A DNA stretch of 63,246 nucleotides, taken from Bacteroidales bacterium (lineage in GTDB: Bacteria > Bacteroidota > Bacteroidia > Bacteroidales > Paludibacteraceae). Each line of letters begins with the position of its first letter. Within the stretch, counting starts at the first letter, position 1. The translations under genes were made by a program, and so were the position numbers. The notes under the pieces were generated by a model. It worked only from the letters and a program-made list of their open reading frames with translations. It did not search any database and was not told where the DNA came from. The stretch lies in the NCBI GenBank assembly GCA_012518275.1, contig JAAYSS010000134.1, positions 1 through 63,246 on the forward strand, read 5' to 3'. Shown one piece after another: positions 15,830-25,122 of this stretch.

Positions 15830-17539
15830 ATGAAAAAGACTTTAACAATCAACTTAAACAACATCGTTTTTCACATTGACGAAGACGCGTACGAACTTTT
15901 GCAAACGTACCTGATTGATGTAGGGCACCATTTCAAATCAGAAAGTGAAAAAGTGGATATCATGAACGATATTGAAGCACGTATTGCTGAACTTTTTTAT
16001 GAGAAAATGGACAAGCAAAAAAACGTGATTACCATTGATGACGTGGACACCGTGATTTCCATAATGGGAAAACCGAGCCAATTTGTTGACGATGACGAAA
16101 CCAACTCAGCAGATGATGCTCAATCAGCACGCAAAGAGCAATCCAAATCACGCAAGCAGAAAAAATACTACCGCGATATCGACAACCGCTTACTGGGTGG
16201 TGTGGCATCAGGTTTGGCAGTCTATCTCAACTGGGACACGGCGCTTGTACGAATCATTTTTGTTTTACTGGCGTTTCTCACTTCGGGCACGTTTATATTG
16301 ATTTATCTGCTGATGTGGATAATCGTCCCAAAAGCACAAACGACTGCACAAAAGCTTGAAATGAGAGGTGAAGACGTTAATATTGAGACGATTAAAAACA
16401 AAATGGTGGACACAAAAGATGATCACGGAAGCGAACAATTCAAAGCTGAAACCAACGAAACCAGGACACGAGTTTGGGAAGTTATCCGAGCTTTATTAAA
16501 AATTGGTCTCATCTTTATTGGTGCAATTATCAGCATTGTCGGTGTAATTTTAATTGCATCGCTAATTTTCGGACTCATCATACTATTGCTTGAACCAGAA
16601 GCCATCACAAACCTTTTCCCTGAGTTTTTCAGCGCATTTGGACTGAGTTCACCCGATAAAATCATCTTGCTGATTATTTCGCTCTTGCTCATCATCGGTG
16701 CCCCAATCTTTGCATTAATCAATTGGAGCATGAACGCCATTTCCAAAAAGGAAAAAGAACGCCCTTATTCGGGATTAATCATTGCTCTAATCCTTTGGTT
16801 AGCAGGAATTTTTATGTTCATTGGAACAGGAACCGATACACTAAAAAAATTGAAACAAAACAATATCATTACTCATGATTGGGAATTCAACCAAGATGCA
16901 GTTCAAAAAAATCAGACCTATACCACCGAAAGCAGAACAGTAGCTGATTTTACATCCATTGAAGCAAACGGATGGATAACAATTGAACTCACTCAACAAC
17001 CCGAGCAGTCAGTCTCAGTGAAAACGCTAAGCGAATACCTTCCAAACGTGAAAACCGAAGTAATGAACGGCATTCTAAAAATTTACTCAGAAGATAAACT
17101 GATTAAGCCTAAAATCACAGTTCGTATAGGTGTGGACAGCATTTCCAATTTGGAAGCAAATGGAGCTTCAGAAATAGAGTTTATGAACTCATTCAATGTT
17201 AAAAATCTAAATATTCGCTTGCAAGGAGCCAGCAAATCTGACATAAAACTAAATTCGGCACAAAAATTGGATGTAAAACTTTTAGGCGCCAGCAAATTTG
17301 AAGCGTCAGGCATAGCCGATTCTCTTTTTATCGAAGGACTTGGAGCTTCGAAGATTGATGCAGACGACTTGTTTTCTAAGTTCGTCAAAATAGACGCATC
17401 GGGTGCAAGTAAAGCCAAAGTGAACGCATCCGAAGAATTTATCGGAGAAGCTAATGCCGCCAGTAAAATTTCTGTGTCCGGAAATCCGGTTAAAAGAAGC
17501 AATTCAACCAGCGGCGGTTCTTTTATCGATTACGAATAA
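15830..17539 (+). CDS. PspC domain and DUF2807 (head-GIN) membrane protein
   Basis: Protein of 569 aa. The N-terminal region (about residues 1-85) is a small alpha/beta domain of the kind found before PspC in Bacteroidota. The PspC domain follows (about 110-170, DNRLLGGVASGLAVYLNWD and a membrane helix), then three further membrane segments (about 215-250, 275-300, 312-335). The C-terminal 200 residues form a DUF2807 beta-helix-like domain with recurring GASK motifs, exposed outside the inner membrane. PspC links it to phage-shock-like membrane stress. It is followed after 12 bases by another DUF2807 gene. Confidence 0.87.
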   Translation: MKKTLTINLNNIVFHIDEDAYELLQTYLIDVGHHFKSESEKVDIMNDIEARIAELFYEKMDKQKNVITIDDVDTVISIMGKPSQFVDDDETNSADDAQSARKEQSKSRKQKKYYRDIDNRLLGGVASGLAVYLNWDTALVRIIFVLLAFLTSGTFILIYLLMWIIVPKAQTTAQKLEMRGEDVNIETIKNKMVDTKDDHGSEQFKAETNETRTRVWEVIRALLKIGLIFIGAIISIVGVILIASLIFGLIILLLEPEAITNLFPEFFSAFGLSSPDKIILLIISLLLIIGAPIFALINWSMNAISKKEKERPYSGLIIALILWLAGIFMFIGTGTDTLKKLKQNNIITHDWEFNQDAVQKNQTYTTESRTVADFTSIEANGWITIELTQQPEQSVSVKTLSEYLPNVKTEVMNGILKIYSEDKLIKPKITVRIGVDSISNLEANGASEIEFMNSFNVKNLNIRLQGASKSDIKLNSAQKLDVKLLGASKFEASGIADSLFIEGLGASKIDADDLFSKFVKIDASGASKAKVNASEEFIGEANAASKISVSGNPVKRSNSTSGGSFIDYE

Positions 17540-17551
17540 AAACCAAAAAAA

Positions 17552-18307
17552 ATGAAAAAAAAATCAATTCTAATTTTAGTTGCTTTTCTGTGTGTGTTAC
17601 CCTTGTTTCCACAGAAATCGTCAGAAACAAACTTCGAGCTTATCACCGAAAATCGAAACCTTCCGGCATTCGACGCCATTCAAGTTACTGGTAGATTCAA
17701 AATTGTTTTAACTCAAGGTAAGACACAGCACGTAAGTGTAATGGCACCTGATAAATTTTTAGAAACCGTGGAAACTAAAGTGGAAAACGGAATCCTTTAC
17801 ATCAACATGGTGGATTTGAAAAATGAAACGGGAATTTTAGAAAACTTAAAGACAAAATACAACGATTACCTGATTCGCCAACCCATTGAAATACGAATTG
17901 ATGCAGTAAATTTGAAAAACATATCGGCAAAAGGCGCTTCGAGAATCGAGAGCCAAGGAACGCTGAGTGCTAAAAAGTTTACAGTAGAACTGTACGGCGC
18001 ATCCAAAGCTGAGTTGAATATTAATGTATCTGCTGTTGATGTATTTTTGGCTGAAGCCGCCAAGACAGACATAAAAGGCGTAACAAATCAACTGCTCGTA
18101 AAAGCAAGCGGAGCTTGTGCTTTTCACGGTTCGCAACTGTTTGCTAAAGATGCGAAAGTGGATTTAAACGGTGCATCTCGTGCCGAAGTTCACACCACGG
18201 AAAGCCTTGACGCCAACCTGAGCGGTGCAACGAAGTTAGTTTGCAGCGGAAGTCCAAGAAATATCAAACAATACGCATCAAGGGGTTCAAGCATAACTGT
18301 GAAGTAA
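17552..18307 (+). CDS. Secreted DUF2807 (head-GIN) protein
   Basis: Protein of 251 aa with a signal peptide (about residues 1-22, ending LPLFPQ) and a single DUF2807 domain over most of its length. It has the same short repeats (KGASRIES, YGASKAEL, NGASRAEV, SGATKLV) as the C-terminal domain of the preceding PspC protein. Its role is not known. As the last gene of the PadR operon it may act in the periplasm or at the outer membrane together with the PspC protein. Confidence 0.85.
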   Translation: MKKKSILILVAFLCVLPLFPQKSSETNFELITENRNLPAFDAIQVTGRFKIVLTQGKTQHVSVMAPDKFLETVETKVENGILYINMVDLKNETGILENLKTKYNDYLIRQPIEIRIDAVNLKNISAKGASRIESQGTLSAKKFTVELYGASKAELNINVSAVDVFLAEAAKTDIKGVTNQLLVKASGACAFHGSQLFAKDAKVDLNGASRAEVHTTESLDANLSGATKLVCSGSPRNIKQYASRGSSITVK

Positions 18308-18338
18308 CAGAATTGACTTTTAAATTATTTGATAAAAT

Positions 18339-18376
18339 AAAAATGCCGAACTTTTACTTTTATGTTCGGCATTTTT
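18339..18376. terminator. Bidirectional terminator between the DUF2807 and M23 genes
   Basis: AAAAATGCCGAAC and GTTCGGCATTTTT form a 13-bp stem around a 12-base loop. It ends the PadR operon and lies just past the stop codon of the converging peptidase gene. Confidence 0.9.
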
Positions 18377-18391
18377 GCTCTGACAAATGTA

Positions 18392-20086
18392 TCAATAAAA
18401 GAAATCAAATTTATATTCGCTTTTATTACCTGCCCCATCCACAGCGGCAAACGTAAAATGGTGTTTCTGGCCCCTACTAAGTCTCGAATTATCAAAATAA
18501 TACGTGTAGTAATCAGACTTCATGTCGTGCTTAAACAGAATGAATTTTCCATTTATCTCACCCCTGAAATCACTAATTCCACTTTTTGAATCTGTTAGTT
18601 TAATTGAAATCCTTCTCTTTGATACCCATTGAGCCGGTGCATTCGCAATAATTACCGGGGGAACGGTATCAATATCTACCGCGTACCTTTCACCCAGTTC
18701 ATTGATGGGAACTTCCACACCGCCGTTTCTGTACGTTCCGCCCAACCACCTTTCATTTCCGTTTCGGCCAATTTTAATCACCCCTAATTTTGTAGTATCC
18801 GGCAAGTTTTCGGTTTTTAATTTTATCCAAATTTTACCGTTTTTATGCAGGGGAACAGGTGTGTTGTTTACACGATGAATATCCGATAAATATTTGGCTG
18901 ATGCTGTTTTAGAATGTCGATAGCAAAAATCAGAATACAAATTTCCCAACGGAATACTCAGCGAAAAATCATTGTCGAAAAACCAGTTGCTAATGTTCCA
19001 AGCCATAAAATTCGTACATTTCACAGGCTCGGGAATAGCTTGTTTTTTTCCAATTACATTAAATGAGTAGGTCGTCTTATTGCCAAAAAAATCAATCAAC
19101 TCATATTTCATATGGTATGTTTTCTCTTTATTAATCGTAATATAACCGTCATAAAGTTTGTCATACAAAGGTAATGTATTTCCCGGCTCAACAAATGATT
19201 TCATAAAGAACGATTTCCGATTCCGCCAATCTTCGAAATCAATAAACGAGTTAAGCATCCGAGTTTTATCAAATGAAAACCGATTCATCGTGCTACTAAA
19301 AACCAAATTTTCATCTACAAAAAGCTTTATATGTTTTACCCCGTAAATATTGCTCGTTCTATTCATCAAATCGTAAGCTTTCACTCCTACCCCAATAACC
19401 CCCCATGCATTAACAGCATTGATTCTTATTGGTACTCCTGATTTTGTTTTCCCTACATTAAAACGAAGCGGATTTGTACGCCCATTAACAACACCTTTTC
19501 CCGGTTGCGGATAAAACGCTATTCCACGAATATCCGGTCTGCGAGTATCATGAAATGTCCCCTTCAAAAATTCAAAAACATTGAGCGGATCTTGTGTTTT
19601 TTGATCTCTAATCTCAAAATGAAGACGCGGACCGCCAGAACCGCCCGTGTTTCCACTCAGTGCAATTTGCTCACCCTGCTTTATCGGAATTTCATTAGGC
19701 TCCAAATAGTAATCAATCCGATACGATTCTTTTTCGTACTGTTTTTCAACAATATAATCTTGTATCTTTTTCGAATAGCTGTTCAGGTGCCCGTATACGC
19801 TCGTATGCCCCGCAGGGTGGTCAATATATAGTGCAAGTCCATAACCGCCGGGTGATATTTTGATGCGCGACACGTAGCCGTCGCCAATTGAATAAACTGG
19901 TTTATTCACTGATTGCTGAGTTCGGTAATCTATTCCACTATGAAAATGATTGTTGCGCAATTCTCCGAAATTAGAACTCAGTGAAATGGGAATTTGAAGC
20001 GGGGATGTGTAATTTTGAGAAAAAAGGGATGAAAAACTAAATAACGATATTAAAATTGTAACAATAAATTTTCTGAATACTCTCAT
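18392..20086 (-). CDS. Secreted M23-family metallopeptidase
   Basis: Protein of 564 aa with a signal peptide (about residues 1-23). The LytM/M23 zinc endopeptidase domain comes early (about 30-180): HSGIDYR supplies the first His and Asp, HTSVYGHL the middle His and HFEIRD the last His, so the active site looks complete. The remaining 380 residues are beta-rich modules with no catalytic motif. M23 enzymes cut peptide cross-links in peptidoglycan. A periplasmic location is likely; no T9SS tail is seen. Confidence 0.92.
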   Translation of the reverse strand: MRVFRKFIVTILISLFSFSSLFSQNYTSPLQIPISLSSNFGELRNNHFHSGIDYRTQQSVNKPVYSIGDGYVSRIKISPGGYGLALYIDHPAGHTSVYGHLNSYSKKIQDYIVEKQYEKESYRIDYYLEPNEIPIKQGEQIALSGNTGGSGGPRLHFEIRDQKTQDPLNVFEFLKGTFHDTRRPDIRGIAFYPQPGKGVVNGRTNPLRFNVGKTKSGVPIRINAVNAWGVIGVGVKAYDLMNRTSNIYGVKHIKLFVDENLVFSSTMNRFSFDKTRMLNSFIDFEDWRNRKSFFMKSFVEPGNTLPLYDKLYDGYITINKEKTYHMKYELIDFFGNKTTYSFNVIGKKQAIPEPVKCTNFMAWNISNWFFDNDFSLSIPLGNLYSDFCYRHSKTASAKYLSDIHRVNNTPVPLHKNGKIWIKLKTENLPDTTKLGVIKIGRNGNERWLGGTYRNGGVEVPINELGERYAVDIDTVPPVIIANAPAQWVSKRRISIKLTDSKSGISDFRGEINGKFILFKHDMKSDYYTYYFDNSRLSRGQKHHFTFAAVDGAGNKSEYKFDFFY

Positions 20087-20179
20087 TTTTTGAAATATGT
20101 TTTTAATGTGTTAACAACAAAAGCAACCTAATTGTTGAAAAGAAGCAGAAACCTTGCCAAAATTATGTAATATAAAACG

Positions 20180-20187
20180 TATCTTTG
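20180..20187 (+). promoter_or_regulatory. -7 element of the gamma carbonic anhydrase gene
   Basis: TATCTTTG fits TAnnTTTG. A TTG at 20154-20156 is 23 bases upstream, slightly farther than usual. Confidence 0.55.
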
Positions 20188-20212
20188 CACATTAAAGAAT
20201 AAATTTTGTAGT

Positions 20213-20235
20213 AGTCTAAAGTCTATCATCTAAAA
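20213..20235 (+). repeat. Leader motif shared with pheT
   Basis: AGTCTAAAGTCTATCATC and the five following A-rich bases end directly at the start codon. Nearly the same string lies at 9710-9734, twelve bases before the pheT start; the two differ at two positions. Confidence 0.5.
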
Positions 20236-20772
20236 ATGGCTTACATAAAATCAGTTCGCGGTTTTACACCGCAAATAGGAAAAGATTGTTTTTTAGCGGA
20301 AAATGCCACGATAATCGGCGATATAATAATGGGCGATGGCTGTAGCGTTTGGTTTAATGCCGTATTACGTGGCGATGTAAATTCTATCCGAATCGGGAAT
20401 CACGTCAATATTCAAGATGGCTCAGTGTTGCATACACTTTACCAAAAATCGGTCGTGGAAATCGGTGATTATGTTTCCATAGGGCATAATGTGGTGGTTC
20501 ATGGAGCTAAAATTGATAATTATGCGCTGATTGGGATGGGCGCTACCCTACTTGATCATGCGGAAGTCGGTGAAGGCGCCATCGTTGCGGCCGGTTCGGT
20601 GGTACTCAGCAACACGAAAATCCCACCTTACACGCTCTGGGCGGGCGTACCGGCTAAGTTCGTGAAAAATGTGGAACCCGAGCAAACCAACGAGATAAAT
20701 CGGAAAATTGCGCATAATTATGCAATGTATGCAAGTTGGTACATACAGCCTGATTCTACAGATCAAATTTAA
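20236..20772 (+). CDS. Gamma-class carbonic anhydrase-like protein (left-handed beta-helix)
   Basis: Protein of 178 aa built of hexapeptide repeats (IIGDIIMG, VNIQDGSVLH, SIGHNVVVHGA, LIGMGATLLDHA) that form a trimeric left-handed beta-helix. The metal ligands of the YrdA/CaiE/gamma-CA group are in place: His in GSVLH and the two His in SIGHNVVVHG. Such proteins bind zinc or iron at subunit interfaces; carbonic anhydrase activity is proven only in some members. It has its own promoter and precedes the DUF5687 gene by 67 bases. Confidence 0.9.
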   Translation: MAYIKSVRGFTPQIGKDCFLAENATIIGDIIMGDGCSVWFNAVLRGDVNSIRIGNHVNIQDGSVLHTLYQKSVVEIGDYVSIGHNVVVHGAKIDNYALIGMGATLLDHAEVGEGAIVAAGSVVLSNTKIPPYTLWAGVPAKFVKNVEPEQTNEINRKIAHNYAMYASWYIQPDSTDQI

Positions 20773-20805
20773 CAGTTTTGAAATATTTATATTTGTGTTT
20801 TTTTA

Positions 20806-20813
20806 TATCTTTG
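20806..20813 (+). promoter_or_regulatory. -7 element of the DUF5687/ABC operon
   Basis: TATCTTTG fits TAnnTTTG, 26 bases before the start codon. The -33 part is unclear. Confidence 0.5.
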
Positions 20814-20839
20814 ATTTTTTAATCAAAATGTAACAAAAT

Positions 20840-22327
20840 ATGCTGATTGCAGACTTATTAAAGCAGGAATTTCGCAAAAATTTTCGTTCGCAGACATTTT
20901 ATCGAAGCTTGGCAGTAAAACTCTTTACAGGTTTCATGGCGATCTATTTTGCCGTTCTTTTCCTAATGATAGGATTTTTTCTCGGCGAAATACTCGAAGA
21001 AGTACACGAAACCCTAGATCCGGTTCAACTTATCAATGGTGCTTCAATTTATATCGTTTTGGGCGCACTGATTTTCCGTTTTTTTATGCAGCAACTCCAA
21101 ACTATCAACCTGCAATCGTATCAAGCACTTCCTATCAGGCGTTCCACGTTGGTCAATTTTATGCTGTTAAAACCTATTTTTAGCATTTCAAATTACCTAA
21201 CCCTGCTGATTATCATTCCATTTGCCATTCGGACTATATCCGCTTGGGAATCGGGATTTGTGGCATTTCAATTCGTGTTGAACTGCATCTTGATTATTTG
21301 GGCTAACACCTGGCTGGCTTCTTACCTGAAAAGAAAATTTAGTCATAATCTTAAAGCCCTAATTGTTATTCTCGTGATTGTTGCAGGCTTTGTAGCCTTA
21401 GAATATTTCAAAATATTTTCATTATTTGACTTTTCAATGAAAATATTTAATTTTTTGACAATCAAACCTTTTGGTTGGTTAGTAACGCTTATTTTTGCCG
21501 CGATAGTTTACGGAATCAACCTGCTTTTTTTCAATAGGAATTATTATCCTGAAAAATTCAATGAAAAACTTAATAAAGGCGAAAACAAAGTAGTTGGCGG
21601 ATTCTCTTTCTTGGAGAAATACGGTACAATCGGCGAACTCATTCGACTTCAAATCCGACTGATATTCAGACATAAACGTACAAAAACATTAATTTATTTG
21701 AGCGTATTTTTTATGCTCTACGGCTTACTGTTTTACCTAAGCGACTTGTATGCGGACAGTACTACTTGGCTGGTTTTCTGCGGATTAATCATCACAGGAA
21801 TGGCTTCCATTACTTACGGACAATGGGTTATTAGTTGGGAAAGTAATTATTTTGATGCAATTTTGACAAAAAATATCCCATCTGACATTTACATTAAAGC
21901 GAATTTTTACATCCTAATTGCTTTTAACATTTTATCGTACCTAATTTCGATGCCGTATTTTCTGATAGGTACAAAAATTATTTATCTCCACACTGCCATG
22001 TTCTTGTACAACACCGGCATCAACGTGTTTTTATTAGTTTTCACGGCATCATTCAACACGAAAAGAGTGGACTTGATGACAAAAAGTTCATTCAATTACC
22101 AAGGAACTACCTATAAAAGTTTCCTAATAATTCTTCCAATCATGTTTATTCCAATACTCTTAGCCGGAGTGCTAAATATTTTTACTACATATAACGTTAT
22201 CATGTTGATATTTGGAGTGCTCGGCTTGCTCGGAATGTTGCTTCTACCCGTTCAAATGAAATTAAGCACACAACACTACAACAAACGGAAATATGCTATG
22301 GCAGAAGGTTTTAGAGAGAAAGAATAA
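20840..22327 (+). CDS. DUF5687 family ABC-transporter permease
   Basis: Protein of 495 aa with about twelve hydrophobic segments, including a pair near residues 30-50 and 70-90 and a block near 255-420. The N-terminus LLKQEFRKNFRSQTFYRS is typical of DUF5687 proteins in Bacteroidota, which sit next to ABC ATPases. It most likely forms the membrane half of an exporter with the next gene (69 bases downstream). The substrate is unknown. Confidence 0.85.
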   Translation: MLIADLLKQEFRKNFRSQTFYRSLAVKLFTGFMAIYFAVLFLMIGFFLGEILEEVHETLDPVQLINGASIYIVLGALIFRFFMQQLQTINLQSYQALPIRRSTLVNFMLLKPIFSISNYLTLLIIIPFAIRTISAWESGFVAFQFVLNCILIIWANTWLASYLKRKFSHNLKALIVILVIVAGFVALEYFKIFSLFDFSMKIFNFLTIKPFGWLVTLIFAAIVYGINLLFFNRNYYPEKFNEKLNKGENKVVGGFSFLEKYGTIGELIRLQIRLIFRHKRTKTLIYLSVFFMLYGLLFYLSDLYADSTTWLVFCGLIITGMASITYGQWVISWESNYFDAILTKNIPSDIYIKANFYILIAFNILSYLISMPYFLIGTKIIYLHTAMFLYNTGINVFLLVFTASFNTKRVDLMTKSSFNYQGTTYKSFLIILPIMFIPILLAGVLNIFTTYNVIMLIFGVLGLLGMLLLPVQMKLSTQHYNKRKYAMAEGFREKE

Positions 22328-22395
22328 TGGATTTGAAATTCGCATACACGAGACATAACATCAAGCGTACACACCAAGAATCAAACTAAAAAACA

Positions 22396-23091
22396 ATGAT
22401 ACAATTAACAAATCTTTCAAAAAAATACAACGACAATGTCGTGTTAGATATCGACTCGTTGACAATTTCAGACGGTGAAAGTTTCGGATTGGTAGGCAAT
22501 AACGGCGCCGGAAAAACGACTATGTTCCGATTAATACTCGATTTAATCGAAGCGACAACCGGCAAAGTAACCATTGATGGACAGCCTGTTGCACGACGTG
22601 ATGAATGGAAAACTTTTGTCGGTTCATTTCTGGATGAAGGATTCCTAATTGACTACCTTACACCGGATGAATATTTCGCTTTCGTGGGAAAACTTTACGG
22701 GAAATCGGAAGGTGACATTACTGCATTTACCGACAAAATGGCTGATTTTTTCAACGGAGAAGTTGCCGGAAACAAAAAACTGATTCGAGAGCTATCCAAG
22801 GGGAACCAAAAGAAAACCGGCATCGCCGCCGCCCTGCTTTGTGACCCGAAAATTCTTATTCTTGACGAACCATTTACTGCACTTGACCCCTCATCGCAAA
22901 TCCGTCTGAAACGTCTACTTAACGAATTGCAAGAAACCCAAGAGATGACGATGCTGATTTCCAGCCATGACCTGAATCACGTTACCGAAGTGTGCAAACG
23001 CACTGTTGTGCTCGAAAAAGGAAAAATTGTTAGAGATATTGCTACAAGTTCTGATACACTGAAAGAGTTGGAAAATTATTTTGCAGTTTAA
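22396..23091 (+). CDS. ABC transporter ATP-binding protein
   Basis: Protein of 231 aa with a full ABC ATPase motif set: Walker A GNNGAGKTT near residue 35, the signature LSKGNQKKTG near 135, Walker B ILILDEPFTALDP near 155 and the switch His in LISSHDLNH near 190. It pairs with the DUF5687 permease upstream as a two-gene exporter, similar in plan to ABC-2 systems. Confidence 0.93.
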   Translation: MIQLTNLSKKYNDNVVLDIDSLTISDGESFGLVGNNGAGKTTMFRLILDLIEATTGKVTIDGQPVARRDEWKTFVGSFLDEGFLIDYLTPDEYFAFVGKLYGKSEGDITAFTDKMADFFNGEVAGNKKLIRELSKGNQKKTGIAAALLCDPKILILDEPFTALDPSSQIRLKRLLNELQETQEMTMLISSHDLNHVTEVCKRTVVLEKGKIVRDIATSSDTLKELENYFAV

Positions 23092-23130
23092 GCCCCTGCC
23101 AGGCAATTAAGCGCTGACATATTAAGACGA

Positions 23131-23159
23131 CAAAAGCCAAGAATTTCCTTGGCTTTTGA
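23131..23159. terminator. Bidirectional terminator
   Basis: CAAAAGCCAAG and CTTGGCTTTTG enclose a short loop between the converging ABC ATPase and zinc peptidase genes. Confidence 0.85.
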
Positions 23160-23204
23160 TGTTTTTTAAGTGTTACTGTTTTACTACAAATTATTGATTA
23201 TAAA

Positions 23205-23897
23205 CTAATTTCTTCTTCCCATAAATATCATCAGATAATAAAACAACGCAGCCATAGAGCCCAGCGCCGCTACAACGTAAGTATATGCTGCCGCTTTTAA
23301 GGCTTCTTCTGCCGGACGCTGCGTTTGATAATTAGTAACTCCTGCATTGCTAAGCCACGCCAAAGCACGTTTGCTCGCATTAATTTCAACGGGCAACGTT
23401 ACAAAGCTAAAGAGCGTGGTAATGGCAAACAGAACAATTCCAAACAACAAAAGTCCGGGAAATATATGCAATACGGCAATCCCCGCCAAGAGAACCCATT
23501 GCACCCATTTTGAAGCAAAACTTACCATGGGAACTAATTTTGAGCGCATCTGCAACCATGAATAGCTTGTTGCATGCTGGACAGCGTGTCCACACTCGTG
23601 AGCAGCTACGGCAGCTGCCGCTACGCTGTTGGTGGCATACACAGGTTCGCTCAAATTCACGGTTTTATTTATCGGATTGTAATGGTCGGTCAATTGCCCC
23701 GACGTGGAAGTAACCTGCACGTCATTGACGCCGTTATCGCGAAGCATTTTGGTTGCCACATCGGCACCAGTCATTCCGTTCGGCATCGAGATTTGAGAAA
23801 ATCTCTTAAACTTTCGTTTCAAGTTTGATTGAACTATCCAACTTAGAAAAGCTACAACTCCAAATAGAATGTAAGGTAATATCGAAACTTTTTCCAT
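23205..23897 (-). CDS. Membrane zinc metallopeptidase (YugP/neutral zinc protease family)
   Basis: Protein of 230 aa with an N-terminal membrane helix (about residues 8-22), the zinc motif AAHECGHAVQHA (HExxH) near residue 98 and three further hydrophobic segments (about 120-165 and 205-225). It matches the Zn_peptidase_2 (YugP) family of inner-membrane proteases. The physiological substrate is not known. It forms a single-gene unit. Confidence 0.92.
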   Translation of the reverse strand: MEKVSILPYILFGVVAFLSWIVQSNLKRKFKRFSQISMPNGMTGADVATKMLRDNGVNDVQVTSTSGQLTDHYNPINKTVNLSEPVYATNSVAAAAVAAHECGHAVQHATSYSWLQMRSKLVPMVSFASKWVQWVLLAGIAVLHIFPGLLLFGIVLFAITTLFSFVTLPVEINASKRALAWLSNAGVTNYQTQRPAEEALKAAAYTYVVAALGSMAALFYYLMIFMGRRN

Positions 23898-24013
23898 AAT
23901 TTGAAAAATTTATTTTACTAAAAACAACAAATTATAAGCCAAAATTCTTTAGCAGTAAGACTAATTAATAAACAGAGAAGGTTATGGTTTTGTTTAACGG
24001 CAAAATTATCTCC

Positions 24014-25075
24014 TTATTTCCCGTACATTTTTTCATAATATTTTTCATATTCACCGCTGGTTACATTGTCAAGCCAATCCTGATTTTCCAAGTACCATTT
24101 CACAGTCTTCTCAATTCCTTCTTCAAATTGCAACGAAGGTTCCCAGCCCAGTTCGTTTTTCAATTTACGACTGTCGATGGCATAACGCAAATCGTGTCCG
24201 GCACGGTCAGTTACGAAAGTTATTAAGTCTAGCGAATGCCCTTCGGGGTTACCAAGCAGTTTATCGACTGTTTTTATCATCACTTTAATCAAATCGATGT
24301 TTTTCCATTCGTTAAACCCGCCAATATTGTAGGTGTCACCTGCTTTTCCCTTATGAAAAACAACATCAATGGCACGGGCATGATCAATCACGTAAAGCCA
24401 ATCACGCACATTTTCGCCTTTCCCGTAAACAGGAAGTGGTTTCCGATGACGTATATTGTTGATAAACAACGGAATTAACTTTTCAGGAAATTGGTACGGA
24501 CCGTAATTATTAGAACAATTAGAAATTATTACATTTAACCCGTACGTGTCGTGAAATGCACGTACGAAGTGATCAGATGCCGCTTTGCTTGCTGAATAGG
24601 GCGAATGCGGATCGTAACTGGTGGTTTCTGTAAAAAGCGTGTCGTCAAAATCCAACGCACCATACACTTCATCGGTAGAAACGTGATAGAAACGATGTGA
24701 AGAGTAATCATCTTGCCACATTTCTTTGGCTGCCTGCAACAAGCTAAGTGTACCCATCACGTTAGTCTGCGCAAACGTGAACGGGTCTTTGATGCTTCGA
24801 TCTACGTGGCTTTCTGCTGCCAAATGAATCACATCGGTTACGGCATACAATTTGAAAATTTCAAGTATTTTTTCAAAATCACAAATATCTGCTTTTACAA
24901 AAACGTAATTCGGCTCGTCTTCAACATCCTTCAAATTCGCCAAATTGCCTGCATAAGTCAATTTATCCAGGTTAATAACCCTATATTCCGGGTATTTTTT
25001 CACAAATAACCGCACAACGTGATTTCCAATAAATCCGGCTCCGCCGGTGATAAGAATTGTTTTTTTGTAGTTCAT
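24014..25075 (-). CDS. rfbB: dTDP-glucose 4,6-dehydratase
   Basis: Second enzyme of dTDP-L-rhamnose synthesis: it dehydrates dTDP-glucose to the 4-keto-6-deoxy sugar with bound NAD. The 353-aa protein is an extended SDR with the Rossmann motif GGAGFIGNHV at residues 9-18, the catalytic STDEVYG and the YSASKAASDH (YxxxK) pair. It is the last gene of the rfbACDB cluster, 47 bases after rfbD. Confidence 0.96.
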   Translation of the reverse strand: MNYKKTILITGGAGFIGNHVVRLFVKKYPEYRVINLDKLTYAGNLANLKDVEDEPNYVFVKADICDFEKILEIFKLYAVTDVIHLAAESHVDRSIKDPFTFAQTNVMGTLSLLQAAKEMWQDDYSSHRFYHVSTDEVYGALDFDDTLFTETTSYDPHSPYSASKAASDHFVRAFHDTYGLNVIISNCSNNYGPYQFPEKLIPLFINNIRHRKPLPVYGKGENVRDWLYVIDHARAIDVVFHKGKAGDTYNIGGFNEWKNIDLIKVMIKTVDKLLGNPEGHSLDLITFVTDRAGHDLRYAIDSRKLKNELGWEPSLQFEEGIEKTVKWYLENQDWLDNVTSGEYEKYYEKMYGK

Positions 25076-25122
25076 TATTATTTCACAATTTTAACAAATT
25101 AATAAATCATCGACTTAACGAT

